This document shows positions 9,361 to 18,572 of a stretch of 64,000 bases of DNA, piece after piece (within the stretch, counting starts at the first letter, position 1; each line of letters starts with the position of its first letter). The notes under the pieces were generated by a model. That model was not told where the DNA came from. It worked only from the letters and a program-made list of their open reading frames with translations, and made no database searches. This DNA comes from an uncultured Eubacteriales bacterium (GTDB taxonomy: Bacteria; Bacillota; Clostridia; TANB77; UBA1234), in the NCBI GenBank assembly GCA_949283575.1, contig CASDSU010000031.1, positions 150,644 to 214,643 of the forward strand. The letters are read 5' to 3'. A program made the translations under genes and the position numbers.

Positions 9361-10206
9361 ATGCTTGTTGATCAGATTAAAAAGAGAAAAGAGTCGGCCA
9401 AGAAGAATACGGCCAATATTGATATTCCAATTGGGAAATGGCTAAAATGCGATGGCTGTAAGGAAATTGTGTATAAAGATGATGTGAGGTCTAACTGTAA
9501 TATTTGTCCTAATTGTGGTCACTATTTTAGAATGCATATTGGAAGAAGATTAAAGCTTATAATTGATGAAGGCACATATGCTAGATTTGACCTTAATATA
9601 GATACGACAAATCCGCTTGAACTAGAAGATTATAAAAAGAAATTAAATGCACTTAGAGAAAAGACAGGTCTAGAGGAAGCTGTGTCTGCCGGAACTGGGA
9701 AAATAAATGGAGAACAAGTTGTTATTTGTGTAATGGATAGTGGATTTTTGATGGGAAGCATGGGAGTCGTTGTTGGAGAAAAAATAGCATATGCAATTGA
9801 GAAAGCTATTGAAATGAAATTACCATTCATAATGTTCTCTGTATCTGGTGGTGCAAGGATGCAAGAAGGAATAATGTCATTAATGCAAATGGCAAAGACG
9901 GTTAGCACACTAACTAAGCTTGATAAAGCAGGGCTTCTATATATATCTGTTCTAACAGATCCAACATATGGTGGGGTTACAGCTTCTTTCGCAAGTTTAG
10001 GTGATATTATAATTGCTGAACCTAAAGCAATGATTGGTTTTGCAGGTCAAAGAGTTATTGAACAAACGATAGGAGAATCTTTGCCTAAGGGATTCCAAAC
10101 TGCAGAGTTTTTACTAGAACATGGTTTTATAGATAAAATTGTTGCGAGAAGAGAATTAAAAGATACTCTTTCTAAGTTAATAAAATTAAACAAGAAGGGG
10201 GAGTAG
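9361..10206 (+). CDS. accD: Acetyl-CoA carboxylase carboxyltransferase beta subunit AccD
   Basis: 281 residues. An N-terminal zinc ribbon has cysteines 30, 33, 49 and 52 (CxxC-x15-CxxC), followed by the crotonase-like carboxyltransferase domain with FSVSGGARMQEG. With AccA it transfers carboxyl from biotin to acetyl-CoA to make malonyl-CoA. The ATG is preceded by GGAGGTG. Its last bases (AAGGGGGAG) serve as ribosome site for accA. Confidence 0.96.
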   Translation: MLVDQIKKRKESAKKNTANIDIPIGKWLKCDGCKEIVYKDDVRSNCNICPNCGHYFRMHIGRRLKLIIDEGTYARFDLNIDTTNPLELEDYKKKLNALREKTGLEEAVSAGTGKINGEQVVICVMDSGFLMGSMGVVVGEKIAYAIEKAIEMKLPFIMFSVSGGARMQEGIMSLMQMAKTVSTLTKLDKAGLLYISVLTDPTYGGVTASFASLGDIIIAEPKAMIGFAGQRVIEQTIGESLPKGFQTAEFLLEHGFIDKIVARRELKDTLSKLIKLNKKGE

Positions 10207-10209
10207 ATT

Positions 10210-11031
10210 TTGAGTAACAATAATGAAATTAAAATGACAGCGTGGGAGAAAGTTGAACTTGCAAGAAATCCAAAAAGAAAAACATCATTAGATTATGTCG
10301 AAAAAATATTTGACGAATTTATTGAACTTCATGGCGATAGAAGTTTTAAGGATGACAAAGCCATTGTTTGCGGTCTTGCAAGTATTGACGGACAAAGTTA
10401 TACAGTTATAGCTGAACAAAAAGGAAGGACAACAAAAGAAAATATAGAAAGAAATTTTGGAATGCCTAATCCTGAAAGTTATAGAAAAGCTGTAAGATTT
10501 ATGAAACAAGCGGAAAAGTTTAATAGACCAATTATAACTTTTGTTGATACGAAAGGAGCGTATCCTGGAATCGGTGCAGAGGAAAGAGGCCAAGGTGAAG
10601 CAATTGCAAAATCTATATTCGAAATGGCTAGAATTAGAGTTCCTACAATTGCAATCGTAGTTGGAGAAGGCTCTAGTGGAGGTGCACTTGCGATAAGCGT
10701 TGCAGATAAAATTATTATGTTAGAAAATTCGATTTATTCAATACTTTCGCCAGAGGGATACAGTACGATTTTATGGAAAGATTCATCAAGATATAAAGAA
10801 GCTGCTGAAAAGATGAAATTAACAGCGGAAGATTTATATGAAATGAAAGTTATTGATAAAATAATTTCAGAGCCAAAAGAAGTTGATGAGTTTGCTTTTG
10901 AGGAAATTGCAGAAGAAATGAAAAAAGAGATTATGAATACCGTTTCTGAATTAAAGAAAAAAGAAACAGAAAAACTCCTTGAGGAGAGGTATTCAAAGTA
11001 TAGAAATATGGGAGAATTTATTAGATTATAG
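10210..11031 (+). CDS. accA: Acetyl-CoA carboxylase carboxyltransferase alpha subunit AccA
   Basis: 273 residues. Carboxyltransferase partner of AccD. Recognisable segments are FIELHGDRSFKDDKAIVCGLA, DTKGAYPGIGAEERGQGEAIA and GEGSSGGALAI, the last forming the oxyanion region. It starts at TTG 10210, three bases after the accD stop, with AAGGGGGAG six bases upstream. It is slightly shorter than the E. coli enzyme, usual for Firmicutes. Confidence 0.95.
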   Translation: MSNNNEIKMTAWEKVELARNPKRKTSLDYVEKIFDEFIELHGDRSFKDDKAIVCGLASIDGQSYTVIAEQKGRTTKENIERNFGMPNPESYRKAVRFMKQAEKFNRPIITFVDTKGAYPGIGAEERGQGEAIAKSIFEMARIRVPTIAIVVGEGSSGGALAISVADKIIMLENSIYSILSPEGYSTILWKDSSRYKEAAEKMKLTAEDLYEMKVIDKIISEPKEVDEFAFEEIAEEMKKEIMNTVSELKKKETEKLLEERYSKYRNMGEFIRL

Positions 11032-11043
11032 GAGAAGAAAATT

Positions 11044-11817
11044 ATGTTATTAAAAGATAAAAAAATTCTGATAATGGGGATTAGAAATAAGTGGAGCATT
11101 GCGTATGGAATAGCTAAGCAAGCGTATGAGAATGGTGCAAAACTAATTTTTACATATATGGGTGAAGAGAATAAAGACAAAATAGAAAACTTGATTTCTG
11201 AGTTTGAAGGAAGCAAAGCATACGCACTAAATGATGCTTCAAATGATGAAATGGTTTTGGATACGTTTAACAAAATAAAAGACGAAAATGGAAAAATAGA
11301 TGGATTAGTTCATGCTGTTGCACATGCTAATACAGAAGATTTGCATAATGATTTTATTAACACAAGTAAAACTGGATATTCACATGCAGTTGATGTAAGT
11401 AGTTATTCATTAGTTCTTACAACAAGAATAGCAAAAGAAATCGATTTGTTAAACGAAAATGCATCAGTATTAACATTAACATATTATGGTTCTACGAAAG
11501 TATTACCAGGATATAATGTTATGGGAGTTGCCAAAGCTGCACTTGAAGCAAGTGTTAGATATCTTGCTGAAAATCTTGGAAGAGAAGGAATGAGGGTAAA
11601 CGCAATATCAGCAGGACCAATCAAAACATTATCAGCCAAGGGAATCAAAAATTTAGACACAATGCTTGATGTTGTAGAAGAAAGAGCACCAATTCACAAA
11701 AACGTAACAATTGAGCAAGTTGGAAACGTTGCAACATTTTTACTTAGCGAAATCTCAGATAGCGTAACAGGTCAAGTTATATATTCGGACAACGGATACA
11801 ACATAATGGGGATTTAA
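11044..11817 (+). CDS. fabI: Enoyl-[ACP] reductase FabI (NADH-type, short-chain dehydrogenase)
   Basis: 257 residues. GIRNKWSIAYGIAKQ near the N-terminus is the FabI-type nucleotide loop. The catalytic pair is Tyr157 and Lys164 (Y-x6-K in GYNVMGVAK), and SAGPIKTLSAKGI is the substrate loop. It completes each elongation cycle. Many Clostridia use the flavoprotein FabK near the front of this operon; here FabI stands at the end and no fabK is seen. FabI is the known triclosan target. Confidence 0.95.
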   Translation: MLLKDKKILIMGIRNKWSIAYGIAKQAYENGAKLIFTYMGEENKDKIENLISEFEGSKAYALNDASNDEMVLDTFNKIKDENGKIDGLVHAVAHANTEDLHNDFINTSKTGYSHAVDVSSYSLVLTTRIAKEIDLLNENASVLTLTYYGSTKVLPGYNVMGVAKAALEASVRYLAENLGREGMRVNAISAGPIKTLSAKGIKNLDTMLDVVEERAPIHKNVTIEQVGNVATFLLSEISDSVTGQVIYSDNGYNIMGI

Positions 11818-11819
11818 AA

Positions 11820-11846
11820 GGACAAGTGGGACGGAGAATTTTGTCC
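11820..11846. repeat. GGGACG-core palindrome, copy 2
   Basis: Arms GGACAA (11820-11825) and TTGTCC (11841-11846) flank GGGACGG. It lies between fabI and acpP, three bases after the fabI stop. Same family as the copies at 4063 and 13106. Confidence 0.55.
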
Positions 11847-11857
11847 AAAAAAGTATA

Positions 11858-11904
11858 GACCAAGTGGTCAGTTTGAGTAATTTTTAGATTTTTTATGTTA
11901 AAAT
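11858..11904 (+). promoter_or_regulatory. acpP promoter with TetR-type operator
   Basis: GACCAAGTGGTCAGTT (11858-11873) matches the reverse complement of the operator at 1741 in 13 of 16 positions. An extended -10, TGtTAAAAT (TAAAAT at 11899-11904), follows 26 bases after the operator, the same geometry as at 1741-1787. This makes joint control of acpP and the acyl-CoA synthetase by the TetR protein at 1108 likely. Confidence 0.6.
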
Positions 11905-11933
11905 AAAGAAAAGATTTTAAGGAGGATAATATA

Positions 11934-12176
11934 ATGACAGAAGCAGAAGTTTTTGAAAAATTAAAAGAAAAAATTGTTGAAGGATTAGGTGTTGAGGCTG
12001 ATGATGTAAAAATGGATTCAACATTTATAGATGATTTATCAGCTGATTCATTAGATATCGTTGAATTAATCATGAATATTGAAGAAGAATTTGAATTATC
12101 AATTCCAGATTCTGAAGCTGAAAAAATCGTTTCTGTGAGAGATGTTGTTAATTACATAGTTGAACACAAGAAATAA
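11934..12176 (+). CDS. acpP: Acyl carrier protein
   Basis: 80 residues, acidic and helical. The phosphopantetheine attachment motif is [15 protein letters not shown] with Ser at about residue 39. The ATG follows AAGGAGGA. It carries all acyl intermediates of the upstream enzymes. It has its own promoter and operator and its own terminator, which allows high separate expression. Confidence 0.97.
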   Translation: MTEAEVFEKLKEKIVEGLGVEADDVKMDSTFIDDLSADSLDIVELIMNIEEEFELSIPDSEAEKIVSVRDVVNYIVEHKK

Positions 12177-12203
12177 GAAAAGTTTTATACAAACAAAAAA
12201 CAA

Positions 12204-12237
12204 AAGCGTACAAATTTATATATTTGTGCGCTTTTTT
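12204..12237 (+). terminator. acpP terminator
   Basis: AAGCGTACAAAT (12204-12215) pairs with ATTTGTGCGCTT (12222-12233) with one wobble, followed by T residues. An extended -10, TGtTATAAT (12239-12247), overlaps its end and probably serves the Nudix gene. Confidence 0.8.
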
Positions 12238-12274
12238 GTGTTATAATTCACGTGGAGAAAGTAGGTTGATAATT

Positions 12275-12682
12275 ATGTTGAATGTTGTGGGAACAATGTT
12301 TTTTAAAGATAAAAAATTATTAATAGACAAACCAAGAAAAAGAGAAACATATCAGATGATTGGCGGAAGAGTTGAAGAAAGTGAGGCGCCACTTGAAGCT
12401 GCGATAAGAGAGTGTCATGAAGAGCTTGGAAATGAAGCGATATTTGATGAAAATAAATTTGAACTTGTAATGGATTTTGATGAAATTGCTACAAGTGATC
12501 CAAATTTGAAAATTCATTTTTATGTATATAAATATAATGGAGAATTAGAAGGGAATCTTAATACATCTGATGAGATAGAAAAATTCCTTTGGTATGATAC
12601 AAGTTATGGAGTAGAAATTTTATCCAATACATTAAAAAATGAGGTTGTGCCATACTGTAAAAAAGAAGATTTAATTGATTAA
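12275..12682 (+). CDS. Nudix hydrolase
   Basis: 135 residues. The Nudix box is clear: GGRVEESEAPLEAAIRECHEELG (residues 30-52) matches G-x5-E-x7-RE-x2-EE-x-G. These enzymes hydrolyse nucleoside diphosphates linked to another group; the substrate cannot be named. I place the start at ATG 12275 because the longer in-frame extension runs back into the acpP terminator. The stop is 14 bases from the following thioesterase, so the two are likely co-transcribed. Confidence 0.8.
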   Translation: MLNVVGTMFFKDKKLLIDKPRKRETYQMIGGRVEESEAPLEAAIRECHEELGNEAIFDENKFELVMDFDEIATSDPNLKIHFYVYKYNGELEGNLNTSDEIEKFLWYDTSYGVEILSNTLKNEVVPYCKKEDLID

Positions 12683-12696
12683 TATAGGAGGAATAA

Positions 12697-13104
12697 ATGT
12701 ATACACATAAAGTTAAATATTATGAAACTGACAAAATGGGAATTACACATCATTCCAATTACATAAGATGGATGGAAGAGGCTCGCGTAGACTATTTAGA
12801 AAAAATTGGACAAGGGTACGATAAATTAGAAGAGCAAGGAATAATATCTCCAGTAATAGGAATCGAGTGTGAATATAAGGAAAGTACAACATTTAACGAT
12901 GATATCGAAATAGATGTTAAAGTTAAAGAATATACAGGAGTTAGACTTGTTATCGAATATGAAATGCGTAAAGCGAAAAATAATGGGCTGGTATTGAAAG
13001 GAATATCAAAGCATTGTTTCATAAATGCAGAGGGAAGACCAATTAGAGTAAACAAAGAAAATCCAGAATTGGATCAAGTATTAAAAGAACTTGTTGAAAA
13101 ATAA
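12697..13104 (+). CDS. Acyl-CoA/acyl-ACP thioesterase, YbgC/4HBT hot-dog family
   Basis: 135 residues. The N-terminal YYETDKMGITHHSNYIRWMEEAR is the 4-hydroxybenzoyl-CoA thioesterase signature, with catalytic Asp near residue 12. It hydrolyses acyl thioesters; substrate length is unknown. The ATG follows AGGAGGA. Its closeness to the fatty-acid operon suggests a role in releasing or editing acyl chains. Confidence 0.85.
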   Translation: MYTHKVKYYETDKMGITHHSNYIRWMEEARVDYLEKIGQGYDKLEEQGIISPVIGIECEYKESTTFNDDIEIDVKVKEYTGVRLVIEYEMRKAKNNGLVLKGISKHCFINAEGRPIRVNKENPELDQVLKELVEK

Positions 13105-13105
13105 A

Positions 13106-13134
13106 TGGACAAATAGGACGGAGAAAATTGTCCA
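13106..13134. repeat. GGGACG-core palindrome, copy 3 (AGGACGG variant)
   Basis: TGGACAA (13106-13112) and TTGTCCA (13128-13134) flank AGGACGG. It lies between the thioesterase and polA and closely resembles copy 2. Confidence 0.55.
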
Positions 13135-13155
13135 ATTTTTGAGAAAGGATGTAGT

Positions 13156-15807
13156 ATGAAGAAGTTAGTTGCGATAGATGGTAATAGTATAATGAATAGA
13201 GCGTTTTATGGGATTATGAATTCGAAGATGCTTATGACATCGGAGGGTGTTTATACGAATGCGATTTTTGGATTTTTGTCAATTTTATTTAAACTATTGA
13301 ATGAAGAAAATCCTGAGTATATTTGTGTTGCGTTTGACTTGAAGGCGCCGACTTTTAGACATAAGAGGTATGATGGATATAAGGCAACAAGAAAGGGAAT
13401 GCCGGATGAGCTTCGCATGCAAATGCCGATTATTAAGGATATTTTAAAAGCTATGAATATTAAGGTGCTTGAGCTTGAAGGGTATGAGGCGGATGATATT
13501 TTGGGAACGCTTGCTAAATATGGCGAAGAGAATGAATTTGATGTGTTGCTTTTGACTGGAGATAGAGATGCTCTTCAACTTACTTCTGATAAGGTAACAG
13601 TTAGGATACCAACTACTAGAATAGGTAAGACGGAAAGCACTGATTATACGCCAGCTGTTGTTAAAGAAAAGTTTGGTATTGAGCCGATAGAGTTTATACA
13701 AATTAAAGGACTTATGGGAGATACTTCGGATAATATTCCTGGTGTGTCTGGTGTTGGTGAAAAGACTGCATTTTCGCTTATAACTAAGTATCATGATATT
13801 GATGTTATATATGGTGAGTTAGATGCTGGAAATGAAGTTGAAGGCGTGAAAGGTAAGCTTAAAGAGAAACTAGTTGCTAATAAGGAACTGGCTTATTTGT
13901 CAAGAGATTTGGGAACTATTTTTAGAGAGGTTCCTCTTGATTTTGAAACATTGGATATTTCTAAAAAAGAATTTAATAATGACGAATTGTATGATTTGTT
14001 TGTTAAATTACAATTGAAAAGCTTTATTGAAAAATTGAATTTGACTGCATCGGAGAATTCTGAAAATAATGAAGCTAGTAAGCTAGAAAATGAAGAATTA
14101 ATGGAAAAGAAATTTGATGAATTTGATGCAACAAACGTTAAAGAATTTTCATATTATTGGAAAGATGATGTGATTTCAATATATGATGGTGAAATTGTTT
14201 ATTTAAAGAAAAATCCATCGAATGATGAGCTTAAAAAGATATTTGAAAATAATTCTTTGAAAATTGGATTTGAAGAAAAAGAAGATTATTTAAAGTTGAA
14301 AAAATTGGGTGTTAAGGCTGAAAATATGATGTTTGATTTGACGATTGCTGCATATCTTTTAAATCCTTCAAAGTCAACTTATAAGCTTGATGACTTGATT
14401 TTTGAAACACTGGGGATTTTAAATGATGTTGAAAATAAGAACGAACAAACACAGCTTACACTTGATGCTTTTATGATTGATGCATCGGAGCAAGATAATG
14501 AAAAAAATAATGAGAAATTAAAGAAATATGCCAAATATATTTTTAAGTGCAAAGAAAAATACGAGAACGAATTAAAAGAAAAAGAAGAGTATAAATTATT
14601 TAATGAAGTCGAAATGCCGCTAATGAGAGTGCTTGCAGAAATGGAGTACGAAGGTGTTTTAGTTGATAAACAAATGCTTGATGATTACTCTGTTTCTCTA
14701 AATAGTAAAGTTAGTGAACTAACTAAAGATATTTATGAACTTGCTGGAGTAGAATTTAATATTAATTCGCCAAAGCAATTGGGAGAAGTTTTGTTTGAAA
14801 AATTACAATTGCCTGTTATAAAGAAAACTAAAAGTGGTTATTCAACGGATAGCGAAGTTTTAGAAAAGCTTTTAGATGATCATCCAATTGTTGAAAAGAT
14901 TTTAGAATATAGAACGATGAGTAAGCTTAGAGCGACATATGTTGATGGAATGATTCCACTTATAAATCCAGAAACTAAAAGAATTCATGCAAAGTTTAAT
15001 CAAACAGTTACAGCTACAGGAAGAATTAGCTGTACAGAGCCTAATCTTCAAAATATACCAATTAGAACAGAGTTAGGGCGCGAATTAAGAAAAGTATTTA
15101 TTGCAAAAGATGGATATCTACTTCTTGATGCAGATTATTCACAAGTTGAGCTTAGGGTACTTGCACATATGTCTGGTGATAAAACAATGATTGATGCATT
15201 TAATAATGATGATGATATTCATTCAATTACTGCATCACAGGTTTTCAATGTTCCTTTGGAAGAAGTTACAAAGCAGATGAGAAGTGAAGCGAAGGCTGTT
15301 AATTTTGGTATTGTATATGGAATAAGCGATTTTGGTTTGGCAACTAACATTAATACTTCTCGTAAAAAAGCAAAAATATATATTGAAAAATATTTTGAAA
15401 CATATCCTAAAATAAAAGAATATATGGATAATTCGGTTGCTAACTGTAAAGAAAAGGGTTACGTGGAAACTTTGTGGGGAAGAAGAAGATATGTTCCTGA
15501 GATAAATTCAAATAATTATAATGTTAGACAATTTGGAGAGCGTGTTGCAATGAATGCACCAATTCAAGGAACAGCTGCAGATATAATAAAAGTTGCAATG
15601 GTTAATATAGAAAAAGAATTGCGTGAAAAAGAATTAGAATCAAAACTTATATTACAAGTGCATGATGAACTTGTTATTGAAACTAAAGAAGAAGAATTAG
15701 AAATTGTTAAAGAATTACTTGTTAGAAACATGCAAAATGTAATAAAATTATCTGTAGAATTAAGAGCAGATGCAAATGTCGGAAAAACTTGGTATGAAGC
15801 ACACTAA
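13156..15807 (+). CDS. polA: DNA polymerase I
   Basis: 883 residues. The N-terminal 5'-3' exonuclease has AFDLKAPTFRH, YEADDILGT and GDTSDNIPGVSGVGEKTA. The middle proofreading domain looks degenerate: the first acidic pair is not apparent and the last YxxxD motif is missing. The C-terminal polymerase has DYSQVELRVLAHMSGD, the O helix with RSEAKAVNFGIVYGIS, and LQVHDELVIE. It removes RNA primers and fills gaps. The ATG follows GAAAGGATG. Loss of proofreading residues is common in Firmicute Pol I. Confidence 0.97.
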   Translation: MKKLVAIDGNSIMNRAFYGIMNSKMLMTSEGVYTNAIFGFLSILFKLLNEENPEYICVAFDLKAPTFRHKRYDGYKATRKGMPDELRMQMPIIKDILKAMNIKVLELEGYEADDILGTLAKYGEENEFDVLLLTGDRDALQLTSDKVTVRIPTTRIGKTESTDYTPAVVKEKFGIEPIEFIQIKGLMGDTSDNIPGVSGVGEKTAFSLITKYHDIDVIYGELDAGNEVEGVKGKLKEKLVANKELAYLSRDLGTIFREVPLDFETLDISKKEFNNDELYDLFVKLQLKSFIEKLNLTASENSENNEASKLENEELMEKKFDEFDATNVKEFSYYWKDDVISIYDGEIVYLKKNPSNDELKKIFENNSLKIGFEEKEDYLKLKKLGVKAENMMFDLTIAAYLLNPSKSTYKLDDLIFETLGILNDVENKNEQTQLTLDAFMIDASEQDNEKNNEKLKKYAKYIFKCKEKYENELKEKEEYKLFNEVEMPLMRVLAEMEYEGVLVDKQMLDDYSVSLNSKVSELTKDIYELAGVEFNINSPKQLGEVLFEKLQLPVIKKTKSGYSTDSEVLEKLLDDHPIVEKILEYRTMSKLRATYVDGMIPLINPETKRIHAKFNQTVTATGRISCTEPNLQNIPIRTELGRELRKVFIAKDGYLLLDADYSQVELRVLAHMSGDKTMIDAFNNDDDIHSITASQVFNVPLEEVTKQMRSEAKAVNFGIVYGISDFGLATNINTSRKKAKIYIEKYFETYPKIKEYMDNSVANCKEKGYVETLWGRRRYVPEINSNNYNVRQFGERVAMNAPIQGTAADIIKVAMVNIEKELREKELESKLILQVHDELVIETKEEELEIVKELLVRNMQNVIKLSVELRADANVGKTWYEAH

Positions 15808-15831
15808 TAGATAAATTTTGAGGTGATACTA

Positions 15832-18506
15832 ATGATAGAAAGACCAAAACTGAATCTAGGAGAATATGGAGATTTATTTGAATATACTGATGCGGAACGA
15901 GATGCGGTGAGTAGATATACAGGAATGAGTTATAAAATTATCAATAGTTTGTTTGTTAATAATGACGGAAAGTATGAAATAAGAAATGGAATGAAAAATG
16001 AATTTGTTCCACAAAACGAGACTGATAGAGAGTATTACGTAAAAAAATTACAGGAAACTATTCAGGGAATTCCACAAATTTATGCTGCAATGTTAAAATC
16101 TGAAATTTTAAGTGGTAGAAATAGAAGAATGCAAGTTTTGCATAGAGGTACTTCATTAAGTGAAATAAACTCTATATCTATTGGAAGTACGATAGATAGA
16201 ATTGTTTCAACAACAGAAGTTTTTGAAGGAGCGAATTGGGAATCATATATGTTTAATGAAAATAAAGATGCGCCAGTGCATATGCAGGTTAGAATTGATC
16301 CTAATTCGCGGAGTTTTAGCAATGCCTGTATCAGAGATTTTAGAGGATTATTCTGGTTGGGAAAAAGAAACTATTGTTGCTCCTTTTGCTAAAGTTAGAG
16401 ATATTCAAAAAGGAATGAGACGCCGTAGTGATAGAGGGACTCATTTTGATGTTTATACAGTAGTTTTAGAGGCTGCTGAACTAGAACAACTAGATTCTAC
16501 TGCACGTGAAGAACTGTTACAGCGTGTGAACGGTGATGCACCTAGAATGTATGATTTGCTGACTCAATTGATAAGAGATGATGATACACGAGAGGATATA
16601 CAGTTTGATATTGATAAGCATAGAAGAAATCTAGGAGAATGTAATAAAGAAAGAAGGCAGCATGAAAGTACTTTGGCTGAATTAAGCGTTTTGGAACAAG
16701 AAAGAAAATTAATAGACTTGATAGATTTATGGAGAACAGCACTTTATACAACAGGTGGTTTACATGGTGAAAATAGAAGTTTAACTGAGTTAGAGTATAA
16801 GCTCAGAAAAGCACGGAATTGAAGCTACGGAATATAATAGAAAATTAGAAAGTCAATTCCTTTCATCAATAAATGGAATGCTTATGGGACTTGAAATGTT
16901 TTGGGGCGAAGATAGAGATGTGAACAAAAATATAAATGCAAATTTTACAAGGTTAAAAACGGATACTGGCATTTCAAGAGACGACATGTTTGCTGAACTT
17001 TCAGAAGGTGTTATTAATTTTGTACATGATGATTCTGAACCTGATGTTGATAGAATGATAAATTTACTTACTAGAGGATGCTCTTTTTTAGAAGAACACA
17101 TGAGTCTTTGTGGCATTGAGGGAAGAGATGATTTAGAAGATAAAAAAGAACGTGCTGAAAGAAAAGTAAAATCTGTTTATGAGGATATTGATTTTTTGAA
17201 TGGTGAAATTGCTAAAAAAGAAGATGAACTTAAGAAGCATGATGCAGCAATTGAAGCAATTAAACCAGAAGTTAGAGGATGGAAAGTTGATATTGCAAGA
17301 CTTTGCAAGTCTGATTGTAGAACTGTGGAATTACAATTAGAAGAGCAAATTAAAGCTGTTGAAATGCAAAAAGAAGCTGAAAAAGTTGCAAAAGAGGCTG
17401 CAGAGGAAGCTAAAAGAAAAATTGCTTTAGAGCAAGCCGAACAGGTGAAACAAGAACATGATGTAGAGCCATCTATTGAATTTACAACCGAAGTGCAAGA
17501 AAAAGTGAGTCCTGTTCAGAATGATTTAGAAACTCAAAGAAAAAGGGAACGTGTTGAATACCTTGGTCAAGTGTTAGAAGCAAGATTTGAGCCACAACAT
17601 ATGACGTTTAATCAGAATGCTAGATTAAGTTTTGATACAGTTGCAAGACAATGTGAAAGACTTGCTATTGATATTCAAAATATATCTGGAACGCGATATT
17701 CTTCTAGAATTGTTGAATATAAGATAGCAATGCGAAATGCTAAAAATTCTGTAAATAAAGCAGTTGAATTTGGGCAAAGTGATGATGGAAGAGATTCTGT
17801 AGTAGCTTTGCTTGAACAAGTTGGGGCTTCGAGTGTTGGAATCACAGATGGTAGAGTAGCAAATGAGGTTTTTACGATTAGAACAATGGAAGAAAATTTG
17901 TTGAAGAAAGTCGTTTTTGAAAAATTTTGTAATGTAGCTATAAATGCTGAGGTTGCTTCATTAAGTGCTGAGGCTAAAGGAATACGAGCAGCTGATTCTA
18001 AAAAAGGATTATCTAGATTGTTTGGAGGTCCTAGTAAAAAAGACATCGAAAGATGTGAACAAATAGAGTCTATTGTTGAAGCAGCTACTCAAAAAGTCAA
18101 TAAGCCGTTTATGCAGAAAACATATAGTTATAGAGAAATTATGGCTGACATGGAGTTTTTTAAGGAACAACATAGAGATGATAAAAGATATTTTGGTGCA
18201 ATTGCGGAAGTGGAGAGATTACAAGGAACGTTAAATACACATTTTTCGGTGACAAATGCGAGCAGTATTTTGGATAGAAAAGAGCAAAAGATGCAAGAAC
18301 AAGCTGCATCGGGTATGGATCCTAGAGTTCATAGGATAAGACATTTAAAAAATGAAATGGAACAAAATGGAATTATATATAGAGCTATTCCAAATGCAGG
18401 ATTGAGTGATTTGCAAAAGGTTAGTAGATATATGAATGATAGAACACGCGAAATTGAGAGAAATCAAAGGGGACATTTACATAAAGATGGTTCTGAAATT
18501 TCATAA
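15832..18506 (+). CDS. ADP-ribosyltransferase-like protein with coiled-coil C-terminus, split by two CGG +1 sites
   Basis: Conceptual product of about 890 residues if two frame changes are bridged, both at in-frame CGG codons (16309-16311 and 16814-16816). The first ~190 residues resemble the ADP-ribosyltransferase exoenzyme fold: YTGMSYKIINSLF, the arginine in VLHRGTS, the STT in RIVSTTE, and the ExE motif in WEKETIVAPFAKVRDI, giving an R-S-E triad. The ExE motif lies after the first frame change, so only shifted translation makes a complete catalytic domain. The rest is Lys/Glu-rich, with predicted coiled coil around 17130-17480 and no recognised domain. No signal peptide. It follows polA with its own GAGGTGA site. 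Target and role unknown; a decayed toxin gene is the alternative. Confidence 0.6.
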
Positions 18507-18533
18507 TAATACTACACAAATAGGATTTTTTAT

Positions 18534-18541
18534 GGTAAAAT
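18534..18541 (+). promoter_or_regulatory. Extended -10 promoter of yebC
   Basis: TGgTAAAAT ends at 18541, 32 bases before the yebC start. Same extended -10 form as other host promoters here (1779, 11897, 33570, 35132, 52781). Confidence 0.45.
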
Positions 18542-18572
18542 TACGGAGAAATTATTTAAAGGAGGAATATTG

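Noticed and set aside
3877..16816. CGG reassigned to another amino acid such as Trp or Gln
   Set aside because: Reading straight through CGG as any amino acid still leads to a stop within four codons in birA, the second ART site and sigK; only a frame change restores the proteins.
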